A stretch of 64,000 bases of DNA from Undaria pinnatifida (taxonomy: Eukaryota; Sar; Phaeophyceae; Laminariales; Alariaceae): positions 15,368,158 through 15,432,157 of the forward strand of contig JABAKD010000026.1 in the NCBI GenBank assembly GCA_012845835.1, read 5' to 3'. Under the pieces are notes generated by a model. The model searched no databases. It saw only the letters and a program-made list of their open reading frames with translations, and had not been told where the DNA came from. This document shows, piece after piece, positions 42,780 to 53,927 of this stretch (the first letter of the stretch is position 1; each line of letters starts with the position of its first letter). Both the position numbers and the translations under genes were made by a program.

Positions 42780-45147
42780 ATGGAAAGATGCAACGATTGA
42801 GGTTCTTGGGAAAATTGGACTTGGTGTGGAAATTATCGTGTCACCTCCCTCGTGGCTCAGGCCGGCAAAGTACTCAACAAAGTCTTTGCGGGTCGCCTGA
42901 GTGATTATTGCGAACCGGATAACATTCTGCCGGAGGAACAGTGTGGGTTCAGACCCCAACGCTCGACGGTTGACATGATGTTCGCAGTACGACGACTGCA
43001 GGAAATGGCGCGGAAGAAGGACACCCCCTTGTAATTGTGCTTTATCGACCTTACCAAAGTATATGACTCCGTCGTCCGAACCCATCTGTGGGATGTTTTT
43101 GCTCGTTTTGGCGTGCCACGGAGAATTCTTGCCGTCATCCGCCAATTCCACGACGGCATGTAAGCATTCGTGCGGCTGGATGATGGAGAGTGCTCAAATA
43201 AGTTGGACGTGGGGCGAGGTCTCAGGCAAGGATACATGCTCGCGCCACTGCTGTTTAACATGTATTTGACGGCGGTGCTGCGTGTGGTCGAGAAATGCTT
43301 CCTCGCTGATGCAGCCATCACGGACAACATGGTGCAGCTCCAACGAAAGGAGAAAGGCGAGAAGAATGGCACCGGCAAAGTCGACGGGCGGAGAGGGGAC
43401 GACGGGGAGGAGGTGCAGATTTTGTGGGGTATGCTGTACGCGGACGATGCGGGCATCGTACCACGACGAAAAACATGACTGGAGAAGATGAGGATAGCGA
43501 TCGCGACTGCGTACTCGGCGTTCGGAATTACGGTCTCTGAGATGAAAACAAATTTTATGTGCTTGGGAACCAATAGCGGGTAGAAGGTGTCGTTCACAAT
43601 CAACGCCGCCGGCCAGGTATACAATCAAACAGTCGAGGTTTTGTACTTGGGCCGGGCTATCACCGCAGACAGAGATCGGAGCATTGAAATAACCCGGTGT
43701 CTTCAGAGGGCGTTGGCGTGCCTCCAGCGGTACAAGACGGCCAATTATGATGGCCCAGGTGTACGCTTACGGTTGAAGGTGCGGTTGCTAAAAGCTGAGG
43801 TGGTCGAGACACTGCTTTACGGTTGCATGACGTGGAACCCGAACAAGCCTGACTTTGACAGGTCACGACGGGTTCACCGCACCATGCTCCTCCGATGCCT
43901 CGGATGACGGAAACGAATGCGCGACGACCACACCCTATCGTACGCTGACGCGCTTGCCAAAACAGCTTCCGAGAGCATAAAGGTGATAGCGCGCAAACGG
44001 ACGAGATTGTCTGCGGGGTTCCTATAGCACGTATGGGGGAGGAGCGTCTGCCACAGAGGGTGATGTTTGGGGAGCTTGGAAAGGGTATGCGCTACCGATG
44101 GGAGGAAGAGAAGGGATGGATGGCTCATCTGAAGGAGGGTATGTCGGTCCTTGAAATCTAATTCGAAGGGTGGCGAGAGGCTGCTCCGAAGGCCGGCAGA
44201 TGGTTTCGACGAGTAGAGGAGGGAGCCGAGTTCTTCATGCGGAATTGGCATAAAACAGGGAGACACAAAGCTTCATAGCGACGCGCAGAGGCTGCGACAT
44301 CGCCATCCACCGTCGGCATCTCTAAGCGGCCGGCGGGAGGGGAAAGGGGGGGAGGGGAGGGGGTGGGGGGGGAGCGGGGGGTGCAGGGAGGAACGGGGGG
44401 AGGGGGAGGGGGGGGCGAGGGGAGGTGCCATGCCTGAGTGACTGATGTCTGGGTCTGGCCATCATCGTCTTGAAATTTGTGGGCCTTCCAATGGCCGTCA
44501 CAAGACAGCGTAAGACCGCCCTGACTTCTTCGCTATGTTACGTTTGCTCCCCAGTGATATTTATGATGCGCTTCATACCCTCTATGAGCCCAGTGCTGTA
44601 TTTAGTCAGTTCCTAGGGCCTGCTAGTATGGCATTTTTGTTCTCTTTTCTTTTCCTTGCTTCCTCATAATATTGTTGTATATTCTTGCTTTTCTTGCTGC
44701 CTTTTCTTTTCTTTCCATTTCTTATTCGTTTTTGGGCGATATTGTCTTTTCTTTCCTTTCGTTAATATGTTCTTTTCTTTCTTTTGATCGTTTTTTTTCT
44801 AATTGATTTGCGCCTGTCGTGCGTATGCGAAGTGATAGGTGCAACGTGCAATATATACGTGGTAGTCTTGCTTGAGTGGCCATCGGTTTAGTTAGCTTTT
44901 CCAGGGGCGAGTAGTAAGACGTATGCACAAGTATGGGCCTGGCACATCGTAGACCGACTCCCGATTTCACTTTCAAATGTTTCTGGTGGAGGCATAAATT
45001 GCGTCAGCTGTGATATATGCGTGTACCACCTTTGGGTCGTTTGTTTGTTTCCCTGGGGTATTCCTCAGCTCCAGAGTGACTGGAGCCTTCCGCGTGACCA
45101 CGGACTTGATTTTCGGAGTTAATATGAGAACAACAACAAAAACAATA
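42780..45147 (+). mobile_element. LINE-A, best copy (5'-truncated non-LTR retrotransposon)
   Basis: Contains most of the reverse transcriptase, the post-RT domain, a G-rich tract (44337-44428), the conserved 3' UTR with a pyrimidine tract (44630-44810) and the terminal block. It ends in CAACAACAAAAACAA (45126-45147). Copies of its 3' end are at 50, 755, 3505, 4300(-), 40138(-), 58160(-) and 59202. The absence of LTRs, 5' truncation of other copies and a simple-repeat tail define it as a LINE. No endonuclease domain remains. Confidence 0.85.
42840..44277 (+). pseudogene. LINE-A reverse transcriptase, interrupted
   Basis: The frame runs 42840-43985 with five in-frame stops (about 43032, 43161, 43476, 43579, 43905) but no frameshift until about 44015. 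Motifs in order are [44 protein letters not shown] (motif A, Asp present); GLRQGYMLAPLLFN (motif B region); MLYADDAG (YADD, motif C) near 43430; LYLGRAIT; and LLYGCMTW. After 44015 another frame gives MGEERLPQRVMFGEL and DGWMAHLKEGM-like sequence, the C-terminal domain also seen at 755-1030. It encodes target-primed reverse transcription machinery when intact; here it is dead. Confidence 0.85.
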
Positions 45148-45149
45148 TA

Positions 45150-48103
45150 TATATAAATCTATATATCTTAGTTCGCTTATCACATATGCACATCCTTACG
45201 TCTGCGGATATCTCCCGCCTCTGACCGCCTTTCCGCGCGGTTTCTTCGCTGAGGCGTGCCCCCGCCTCGCCTGCAACCACCGGCTCAGCTGATCCGCCCC
45301 CTCGTCGCCGTAGCGCGCGCGCGAGGCCTCGACGTCGAGATCTACGACGAGATCTCCGAAAAATTGTGCCCTATGAGACGTTTGGTGCGTAGTCTGCACA
45401 CAGGGCTAATGTCTTCGCGTTATTTCTTCAGTACGTGTTCTCTGACCTCCGACACACGGGGGGGGGACGATTACCTGGCCGGCGTCGCCATTGTAAAGGC
45501 CACAAAGCGAGGTTTGTGCTAGGATCTGGGGGAAAAAAAATCGTAATCCCCGAGAACACATGCCACCCAGGCGTAGTGGAGAACTGCGAAGTCTACAGCA
45601 GCACGTATACATGTACATGATGTACAGCAGTAGCTGAAGCTATGATGAGCCTGCAGCATCACGAAGCTACAAATGGTATATGCACAGCAGCATCACGAAG
45701 CTACAAATGGTATATGCACAACAGAATCACGAAGCTACCAATGGTATATGCACAGCAGCAGCTAGGCGTCGTGGAGAACTGCGAACTCTCAATATTTTTG
45801 AACACCCGGTAGTCTACAGCAGCACGTATAAATCAGCAGCACGTACAACATGTACATGATGTACAGCAGTAGCTGAAGCTATGATGAGCCTGCAGCATGA
45901 CGAAGCTACAAATGGTATATGCACAGCAGCATCACGAAGCTACAAATGGTATATGCACAGCAGAATCTCGAAGCTACAAATGGTATATGCACAGCAGCAT
46001 CACGAAGCTACAAATGGTATATGCACAGCAGAATCTCGAAGCTACAAATGGTATATGCACAGCAGCAGCTAGGCGTCGTGGAGAACTGCGAACTCTCAAA
46101 ATTTTGGAACACCCGGTAGTCTACAGCAGCACGTATAAATCAGCAGCACGTACATGTACATGATGTACAGCAGTGGCTGAAGCTATGATGAGCCTGCAGC
46201 ATGACGAAGCTACAAATGGTATATGCACAGCAGGTATATGCACAGCAGCAGCTGTGGCCGCGCCTTTCTGCGTAGCAACGCAGAACGTCACCCAGCTGGG
46301 GTGAACCGCCATGCTCTCCCATAATTTCCAGGCTGCCTTCTCGCATTGTTCCGCCGCACACGGGAAATCGGGAAAAAATTGTCGGCATTTTCCCTTTCCA
46401 GTATCTCCCATATGAATCTATATATCTTAGTTCGCTTATCACATATGCACATCTTTACGTCTGCGGATATCTCCCGCCTCTGACCGCCTTTCCGCGCGGT
46501 TTCTTCGCTGAGGCGTGCCCTCGCCTCGCCTGCAACCACCGGCTCAGCTGATCCGCCCGCTCGGCGCCGTAACGCGCGCGCGAGGCCTCGACGTCGACAT
46601 CTAAAACGAGATCTCCGAAAAATTGTGTCCTGTGAGACGTTTGGTGCGTAGTCTGCACACAGGGCTAATGTCTTCGCGTTATTTCTTCGGTACGTGTTCT
46701 CTGACCTCCGACACACGGGGGGGGGGTCGATTACCTGGCCGGCGTCGCCATTGTAAAGGCCACAAAGCGAGGTTTGAGCTAGGATCTGGGGAAAAAAAAT
46801 TCGTAATCCCCGAGAACACATGCCACCCAGGCGTAGTGGAGAACTGCAAAGTCTACAGCAGCACGTATACATGTACATGATGTACAGCAGTAGCTGAAGC
46901 TATGATGAGCCTGCAGCATCACGAAGCTACAAATGGTATATGCACAGCAGCATCACGAAGCTACAAATGGTATATGCACAACAGAATCACGAAGCTACCA
47001 ATGGTATATGCACAGCAGCAGCTAGGCGTCGTGGAGAACTGCGAACTCTCAATATTTTTGAACACCCGGTAGTCTACAGCAGCACGTATAAATCAGCAGC
47101 ACGTACAACATGTACATGATGTACAGCAGTAGCTGAAGCTATGATGAGCCTGCAGCATGACGAAGCTACAAATGGTATATGCACAGCAGCATCACGAAGC
47201 TACAAATGGTATATGCACAGCAGAATCTCGAAGCTACAAATGGTATATGCACAGCAGCATCACGAAGCTACAAATGGTATATGCACAGCAGAATCTCGAA
47301 GCTACAAATGGTATATGCACAGCAGCAGCTAGGCGTCGTGGAGAACTGCGAACTCTAAAAATTTTCGAACACCCGGTAGTCTACAGCAGCACGTATAAAT
47401 CAGCAGCACGTACATGTACATGATGTACAGCAGTGGCTGAAGCTATGATGAGCCTGCAGCATGACGAAGCTACAAATGGTATATGCACAGCAGGTATATG
47501 CACAGCAGCAGCTGTGGCCGCGCCTTTCTGCGTAGCAACGCAGAACGTCACCCAGCTGGGGTGAACCGCCATGCTCTCCCATAATTTCCAGGCTGCCTTC
47601 TCGCATTGTTCCGCCGCACACGGGAAATCGGGAAAAAATTGTCGGCATTTTCCCTTTCCAGTATCTCCCATATGAATCTATATATCTTAGTTCGCTTATC
47701 ACATATGCACATCTTTACGTCTGCGGATATCTCCCGCCTCTGACCGCCTTTCCGCGCGGTTTCTTCGCTGAGGCGTGCCCTCGCCTCGCCTGCAACCACC
47801 GGCTCAGCTGATCCGCCCGCTCGGCGCCGTAACGCGCGCGCGAGGCCTCGACGTCGACATCTAAAACGAGATCTCCGAAAAATTGTGTCCTGTGAGACGT
47901 TTGGTGCGTAGTCTGCACACAGGGCTAATGTCTTCGCGTTAATTCTTCGGTACGTGTTCTCTGACCTCCGACACACAGGGGGGGGGTCGATTACCTGGCC
48001 GGCGTCGCCATTGTAAAGGCCACAAAGCGAGGTTTGAGCTAGGATCTGGGGAAAAAAAAATCGTAATCCCCGAGAACACATGCCACCCAGGCGTAGTGGA
48101 GAA
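45150..48103. repeat. 1,260-bp tandem repeat, 2.3+ units, running into the gap
   Basis: Units start at about 45155, 46411 and 47671 (CTATATATCTTAGTTCGCTT). Units 2 and 3 are almost identical over the known part; unit 1 differs by scattered substitutions in its first 250 bases. Each unit contains internal ~35-bp sub-repeats (ACGAAGCTACAAATGGTATA, TGCACAGCAG) and TACAGCAGCACGTATA. The third unit is cut by the 500-N gap, so the true copy number is unknown. Confidence 0.95.
45196..45399 (-). CDS. Repeated open frame in the 1,260-bp unit (function unknown)
   Basis: Minus-strand frame with FFGDLVVDLDVEASRARYG, then ADQLSRWLQARRGHASAKK and PRGKAVRGGRYPQT before the stop. The same frame is at 46455-46658 and 47715-47918 with V-to-L, L-to-V and D-to-A type changes only. 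Retention of the frame despite ~10 substitutions gives modest support for coding. It might be the last exon of a repeated gene; upstream there are acceptor-like sites but I cannot build a model. No family recognised. Confidence 0.3.
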   Translation of the reverse strand: MQTTHQTSHRAQFFGDLVVDLDVEASRARYGDEGADQLSRWLQARRGHASAKKPRGKAVRGGRYPQT

Positions 48104-48603
48104 NNNNNNNNNNNNNNNNNNNNNNNNNNNNNNNNNNNNNNNNNNNNNNNNNNNNNNNNNNNNNNNNNNNNNNNNNNNNNNNNNNNNNNNNNNNNNNNNN
48201 NNNNNNNNNNNNNNNNNNNNNNNNNNNNNNNNNNNNNNNNNNNNNNNNNNNNNNNNNNNNNNNNNNNNNNNNNNNNNNNNNNNNNNNNNNNNNNNNNNNN
48301 NNNNNNNNNNNNNNNNNNNNNNNNNNNNNNNNNNNNNNNNNNNNNNNNNNNNNNNNNNNNNNNNNNNNNNNNNNNNNNNNNNNNNNNNNNNNNNNNNNNN
48401 NNNNNNNNNNNNNNNNNNNNNNNNNNNNNNNNNNNNNNNNNNNNNNNNNNNNNNNNNNNNNNNNNNNNNNNNNNNNNNNNNNNNNNNNNNNNNNNNNNNN
48501 NNNNNNNNNNNNNNNNNNNNNNNNNNNNNNNNNNNNNNNNNNNNNNNNNNNNNNNNNNNNNNNNNNNNNNNNNNNNNNNNNNNNNNNNNNNNNNNNNNNN
48601 NNN
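48104..48603. other. Assembly gap (500 N)
   Basis: Exactly 500 undetermined bases between two different tandem arrays. A round size usually marks a gap of unknown length. Any open frame that crosses it is meaningless. Confidence 0.99.
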
Positions 48604-51400
48604 CCGCGAAAAAAAGGGGGGTGTGCGGCAACGGGGCCGTACACGACCTTGTCCAGGGTGGGATGCGGCAACGGGGCCGTTCACGGCCTGGTCGGGGGGC
48701 GCGGCTACGGGGCGCGCAAAAAAAAAGGGGGGCTGTGCGGCAACGGGCCGTACACGACCGTGTCGGGGTGGTGCGGCAACGGGGCCGTGCAAGAAAGGGG
48801 GGGGTGCGGCAACGGGGCCGTACACGACCTTGTCCGGAGTGGGATGCGGCAACGGGGCCGTTCACGACTGTCGGGGGGCGCGGCTACGGGGATTTGCAAA
48901 AAAAAGGGGGGTGTGCGGCAACGGGGCCGTACACGACCTCGTCCGCGTGGGATGCGGCAACGGGGCCGTTCACGTTCTGGTCGAGGGGCGCGGCTACGGG
49001 GCCGCGCAAGAAAGGGGGGGTGTGCGGCGACGGGGGCCGTACACGACCTTGTCCGGGCGGGATGCGGCAACGGGGCCGTTCACGACCTTCGGGGGGCGCG
49101 TCTACGGGGCCGCGCAAGAAGGGGGTGTGGCGGCAACGGGGCCGTACACGACCTCGTCCGGGGTGGGATGCGGCAACGGGGCCGTACACCACCTTGTTCG
49201 GGGGTGGGATGCGGCAACGGGCCGTGCAAGAAAGGGAAGGCGTGCGACAACGGGGTCACGCACGAACAGGTGGGGTGGGGACACGGCAACAGGGGCCGAG
49301 CGAGAGGGGGGGGGGGGGTGAGCAACGGGCCTACACGACAAAGCGGGGAAGGAACGCGGAAACGGGCGCGTAAACTAGGTGGGGGGGAAGGGTCCTCAAC
49401 GGGACTGTACACGACCTGTCGGGGTTGGGACGCGGCGGCGGGGCCGCGCAAGAAGGAGTGAAAGGTGTGCGGCAGCGTGGCCGTACTTCACCAGGATGGG
49501 GGGGGGGGGGGGGGGCGGCAACGGAGCCGCGCAAAGAAGGGGGGGGCGGGGGGGGGGGGGGGGGGAGGGGCTTAAAGGGTCGTACACGAATAAGCTGCCA
49601 GGGAGCGTGAACGTGGCATCGTCGGGTGGGAAGGGGGGTGCAACGACGTGGTCGTACACGACCTGGTCGGGGGTAAGGACGGCTACGGGGACGCGCAAGA
49701 AAGGGGGAGTGTGCTGCAACGGGGGCCGTACACGACCTTGTCGGGGGTGGGATGCGGCAATCGGGGCCGTGCAAGAAAGGGGGGTGTGCGGCAACGTGGT
49801 CGTACACGACCTGGTCGGGGGTAAGGACGGCTACGGGGACGCGCAAGAAAGGGGGAAGTGTGGGCGGCAACGGGACCGTACACGACCTTGTCCTGGTGGG
49901 ATGCGGCAACGGGGCCGTTCACGACCTGTCCGGGGGCGCGGCCACGGGGCCGCGCAAAGAAAGGGGGTGTGTGCGGCAACGGGGCCGTTCACGACCTTGT
50001 CGGGGGTGGGATGCGGCAACGGGGCCGTGCAAGAAAGGGGGGGTGTGCGGCAACGGGGCCGTAAACGACCTTGTCCGGGTGGGATGCGGCAACGGGGCCG
50101 TTCACGATCTGGTCGGGGGGCGCAGCTACGGGGCCGTGCAAGAAAGGGGGGGTGTGCGACAACGGGGCCGTACACGACCTCGTCCGGGGTGGGATGCGGC
50201 AACGGGGCCGTACACCACCTTGTCGGGGGTGGGATGCGGCAACGGGGCCGTGCAAGAAAGGGGAAGGCGTGCGACAACGGGGTCACGCACGAACAGGTGG
50301 GGGTGGGGACACGGCAACGGGGCCGAGCAAAAGGGGGGGGGGGGGGGGGTGAGCAACGGGCCGTACACGACAAAGCGGGGGAAGGAACGCGGAAACGGGG
50401 CCGCGTAAACTAGGGGGGGGGGAAAGGGTCGTCAACGGGACTGTACACGACCTGGTTGGGGTTGGGACGCAGCGGCGGGGCCGCGCAAGAAGGGATGAAA
50501 GGTGTGCGGCAGCGTGGCCGTACTTCACAGGAGGGCGGGAGGGGGGGCGGCAACGGGGCCGCGCAAAGAAGGGGGGGGGCGGAGGGGGGGGGTTAGGGGC
50601 TTCAACGGGGTCGTACACGAATAAGCCGCCAGGGGGCGTGAACGTGGCATCGTCGGGGGGAAGGGGGGTGCAACAACGGGGTCGTACACGACCAGGCACG
50701 GGAGATAATGCGGCAAGGAGGCCGCACAAATGAAGGAGGGGTGGGGGTGCGGTAACGGGGCTGTGCACAACCAGGCTTGGGGGGGGGGCGCGGAAAGGGG
50801 ACCGCGCAAACAGGGGGGGGCGGGGGGGAGGGGGGGGGGCAACGGGGTCGTTCACGACTTTGCCGGGGGGGGGCGCACGACCTGGTCAGAGAGGGGACGA
50901 AGCAACGGAGCCGCGCAAAAAGGAGGGAGAGGTGTGCGACAGCTGGGCCATACACGACCTTGTCGGGGGTAGGACGTGACAACGGGGCCGCGCAAGAAAG
51001 GGGGGATACATGCGGCAACGGGGCCGATCACGACCTGGTCAACGGGCGTGGCAACGGAGACGCCTAAGAAGTGGGGGGAGGTGCGCGGCAACGGGGCCGT
51101 ACACGAGCTTGTCGGGGGTGGGATGCGGCAATATGGCCGCGCAAGAAGGGGGGAGAGGCGTGCGACAACGGGGTCATGCACGACCAGGAGGGGGGGGGGC
51201 ACGGCAAAGGGGCCGCGCAAACAAAGAGGGTGCGGCAACGGGCCGTACACGACCAAGCGGGGGAAGGAACGCGGAAACGGGGGCCGCGTAAACTAGGAAG
51301 GGAGGGGCGGCAGCGGGGCCGTACACGACCGGGTCGGGGGGGCGGGACGCTTAAAGGGGCCGCGCAAGGAGGGGGAAGAGATGTGCGGCAGTGTAGCCAT
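48604..51400. repeat. G-rich tandem array based on CGGCAACGGGGCCG
   Basis: Variable units of about 40-130 bases combine GGGATGCGGCAACGGGGCCG, TACACGACCTTGTC/TTCACGACCTGGTC and GCGCAAGAAAGGGGGG. A higher-order unit of about 1,025 bases is evident: CACGCACGAACAGGTGGGG through GTGGCCGTACTTCAC at 49256-49500 recurs at 50281-50530, with part again at 51172-51300. The strand bias is extreme (G on plus). Both strands are open in several frames (Gly/Arg-rich plus, Pro/Arg-rich minus) because TAA/TAG/TGA are rare in such sequence. I do not accept these as genes. Confidence 0.9.
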
Positions 51401-52620
51401 ACACGACCAGGGGGCGGCGGGGACGCGGCAACGGGGCCGTACACGACACGGCAGGGGGGGGAATGTGACAACGAACCGCGCAAGAAGGGGACGAGGAGGG
51501 GGGGGGTGCGGAAACTGGGACGTACAAAACCAGACGAGGGGATAACGCGGCAGAGGGGCCACATAGAACGGGGAACGACGAGGCAAAAGAAAAGGGGGCT
51601 GAGGGGCGACGAGGAAGAACGGCCAGGACGGGGAAAGGGCGGAGAAGGGGGTCGCGCAAAGAGAAAGGGGGGGAGTGAGCGGCAACGGGACCGCACACGC
51701 TCATGGAAGGTGAGCCTGCGGCAACGGGTCCGAAGGTGAGGCGTGGAAAGGGAGCCATTTGGGAGAGAGGAGGAAAGAGCGCGCAGCAACGGAACCGCGC
51801 ACGAGCTGCATAAGGCAGAACGGGAGGTGCCCCTACTGTGGAGGGGCGCTATGGAGCGCCTGGGGAAGACTGGGGGAAGACGCAGATGAAAGAGGATCGA
51901 CGGTTGGGGGTCGTGGCTGGTGTGGGGGGAGAGATGTGGATAAATATAGGAGTGGGCTTGGGGAGGTGGGGTGGGCGTTGGGAAGGGAGGGGGAAGAGGT
52001 GTTCCGCAGTGTTGCCGTACACGACCAGGGGGGGGCGGGGACGCGGCAACGGCGCCGTACACGACACGGCAGGGAGGGAATGTGACAACGAACCGCGCAA
52101 GAAGGGGACGAGGGGGGGGGGGGGGGGGGCGGAAAGTGGGACGTACACGACCAGACGAGAGGAGAACGCGGCAGAGGGGCCACATAGAACGGGGAACGAC
52201 GAGGCAAAAGAAAAGGGGGCTGAGGGGGCGACGAGGGAGAACGGCCAGGGCGGGAAAGGGCGGAGAAAGGAGTCGCGCAAAGAGAAGGGGGGGGAGTGAG
52301 CGGCAACAGGACCGCACACGCTCATGGAAGGTGAGCCTGCGGCAACGAGGCTGAAGGGGTGAGGCGTGAAAAGGGAGCCATTTGGGAGAAAGGAGGGAAA
52401 GAGCGCAGTAACGGAACCGCGCACGAGCTGCATAAGGCGGAACGGGAGGTGCCCCTACTGTGGAGGGGCGCTATGGAGCGCCTGGGGAAGACTGGGGGAA
52501 GACGCAGGTGAAAGGAGATCGACGGTTGGGGGTCGTGGCTGGTGTGGGGGGAGAGATGTTGATAAATATAGGAGTGGGCTTGGGGAAGGTGGGGTGGGCA
52601 TTGGGAAGGGTGCGATGGCT
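51400..52620. repeat. Two ~611-bp tandem units at the end of the G-rich array
   Basis: Segments 51400-52010 and 52011-52620 are near-identical copies: CGTACACGACACGGCAGG, GAACGGGGAACGACGAGGC, CTCATGGAAGGTGAGCCTGC, TGCCCCTACTGTGGAGGGGC, GATAAATATAGGAGTGGGCT. They form the transition between the array and the tyrosine-recombinase remnant. Confidence 0.85.
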
Positions 52621-52983
52621 TCTGCAGCTGAGCAAGCTGCATCGGAATGGGCGATCGAAGGGGGGGAGATGGGGGGACGGTTCGTGATGCGGTTCAAGAT
52701 GGACCTAGCGGAGTTGGGGGAAGAGGTGGGGACGCCAGCGCTGAGGATGAAGCGGAGGGTGAACACGTGGCCGACGGCGGAAGAGGCCGGGCCTCTACCA
52801 GTACCGGAGTTCAAAGCAACGCGGGCGTGGCTGGACGTGGCGCCCCTATACATGGATGGGGGGTGCGAGGGAGGGCTGGGGGAGGGAGAAAGTGGGGGAG
52901 GGGGGGCGAAGAGGGCAACCGGCGGGGGCAAGCGGGGCGGGGGGGAGGGGTGTAGGTGGAGAATGCAAAGGAGTGGCGGTTAA
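52614..52983 (+). CDS. Open frame upstream of the recombinase remnant (possible N-terminal part)
   Basis: Encodes ASAAEQAASEWAIEGGEMGG, RFVMRFKMDLAELGEEVG, TWPTAEEAGPLPVPEF, TRAWLDVAPLYMDGG, then degenerates into a G-tract-encoded Gly-rich tail. The composition of the first ~80 residues is ordinary and unlike the array. It lies on the same strand as the recombinase and could be part of the same element's protein, but I recognise no domain. Confidence 0.3.
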
Positions 52984-53843
52984 CTTTATCACGATCAGTG
53001 GGGGGGCTGTCTCTGCCGCTGCAGCACTTCAGGATTCAAGGAGTGAAGAAAGAATCAGGAGGGGGCATGCGGAGGCGAGGACCAGGCACGGGTAAGGAGG
53101 CCGCTGACGTGGGGAGATGATCAGAGTGTTGCAGGAGAGTATCGGCGCGTGGGGGGTAGGGGGAGGATCGTGGGGATCGGGCTGGCACTGACGTATCAGC
53201 TGCTGCTGAAGGCGTCGAAACTATTCGCGGAGGAAGAGGAAAGGTGCATGAGGTTTACTGCTTGAGTCGGGGGGATGTGGCTTTCTTCGAGAAAGGGGTG
53301 CAGCTGGGACCGGGAGGGAAGGAAGCCGCGGATACGGTGGGGGTCCGTTTCAAGGGGGGGAAGGGAGACCAGGGGAGACAAGGCGCGGCAGCCGTGAGAA
53401 CTAAAGGATCTGGGGGGGGTCGGGGGGGGGTGGAAGGGAACGTAGTGGACCTGGTGGCGGAGCTAGTAGGCTACTACGGGAGGACGGTTCCGGGGGGGGG
53501 AAACGCCCCGCTGATGACATACAGGAGCGGGGGAAGATGGAAGGTATGGACGAAAGGGCAAGCGACGATTTGCTTAAGGTGCGGGCTGGAGAGAGTGGGG
53601 AGGAAATGGAAGAAGCAAGGGAAGGGGGCAGTGGGAAAGCTGGTTCCAGAGGAATTCGCGCTGCACTCCCGAAGGATAGGGGGAGCGACAAGGCTGGCGG
53701 AGATGGGACCATAGCCGTGGGTGATCAAGATAGAAGGAAGGTTGGCGGCGCAGGCATTCATGGGGTACGTGAGATCGAATATGGAATACCCCCTTTGGGT
53801 GTCAAGGATATCGGTAGGGAGGTCAGGAGCGCCAGGCAGATAG
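52980..53843 (+). pseudogene. Tyrosine recombinase (Crypton/DIRS-type integrase) remnant
   Basis: Reading 53095-53240 gives RRPLTWGDDQSVAGEYR, then RIVGIGLALTYQLLLKASKL; 53241 onward, one frame over, gives VYCLSRGDVAFFEKGVQLG. Later GGNAPLMTYRSG, FALHSRRIGGATRLAEMGP, an amber stop (53712-53714), and in the same frame VIKIEGRLAAQAFMGYVRSN to a stop at 53841. The H-x-x-R box (HSRRIGGAT) and the Tyr in AFMGY (53766-53768) are the conserved catalytic boxes of phage-integrase-like recombinases. The first catalytic Arg, expected in LLLRASEL, is Lys (codon 53209-53211). Frameshift, stop and R-to-K make it inactive. Without a reverse transcriptase nearby, Crypton or DIRS origin cannot be decided. Confidence 0.7.
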
Positions 53844-53927
53844 CCGGGGCAAGGACGAGATGGGGGGGGGGGGGCGGGGCGAGGGTAGAATAGCGTAGGC
53901 GCGGGCTTAAAACGCGGCTTACGAATG

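Noticed and set aside
48080-49373. Long open frames (>400 codons) on both strands across the gap
   Set aside because: They cross 500 N and continue in GC-rich tandem repeats where stops are rare in every frame.
48604-51300. Gly/Arg-rich plus frames and Pro/Arg-rich minus frames of up to ~344 codons
   Set aside because: Several frames are open at once and all spell out the same nucleotide repeat; no independent coding signal.
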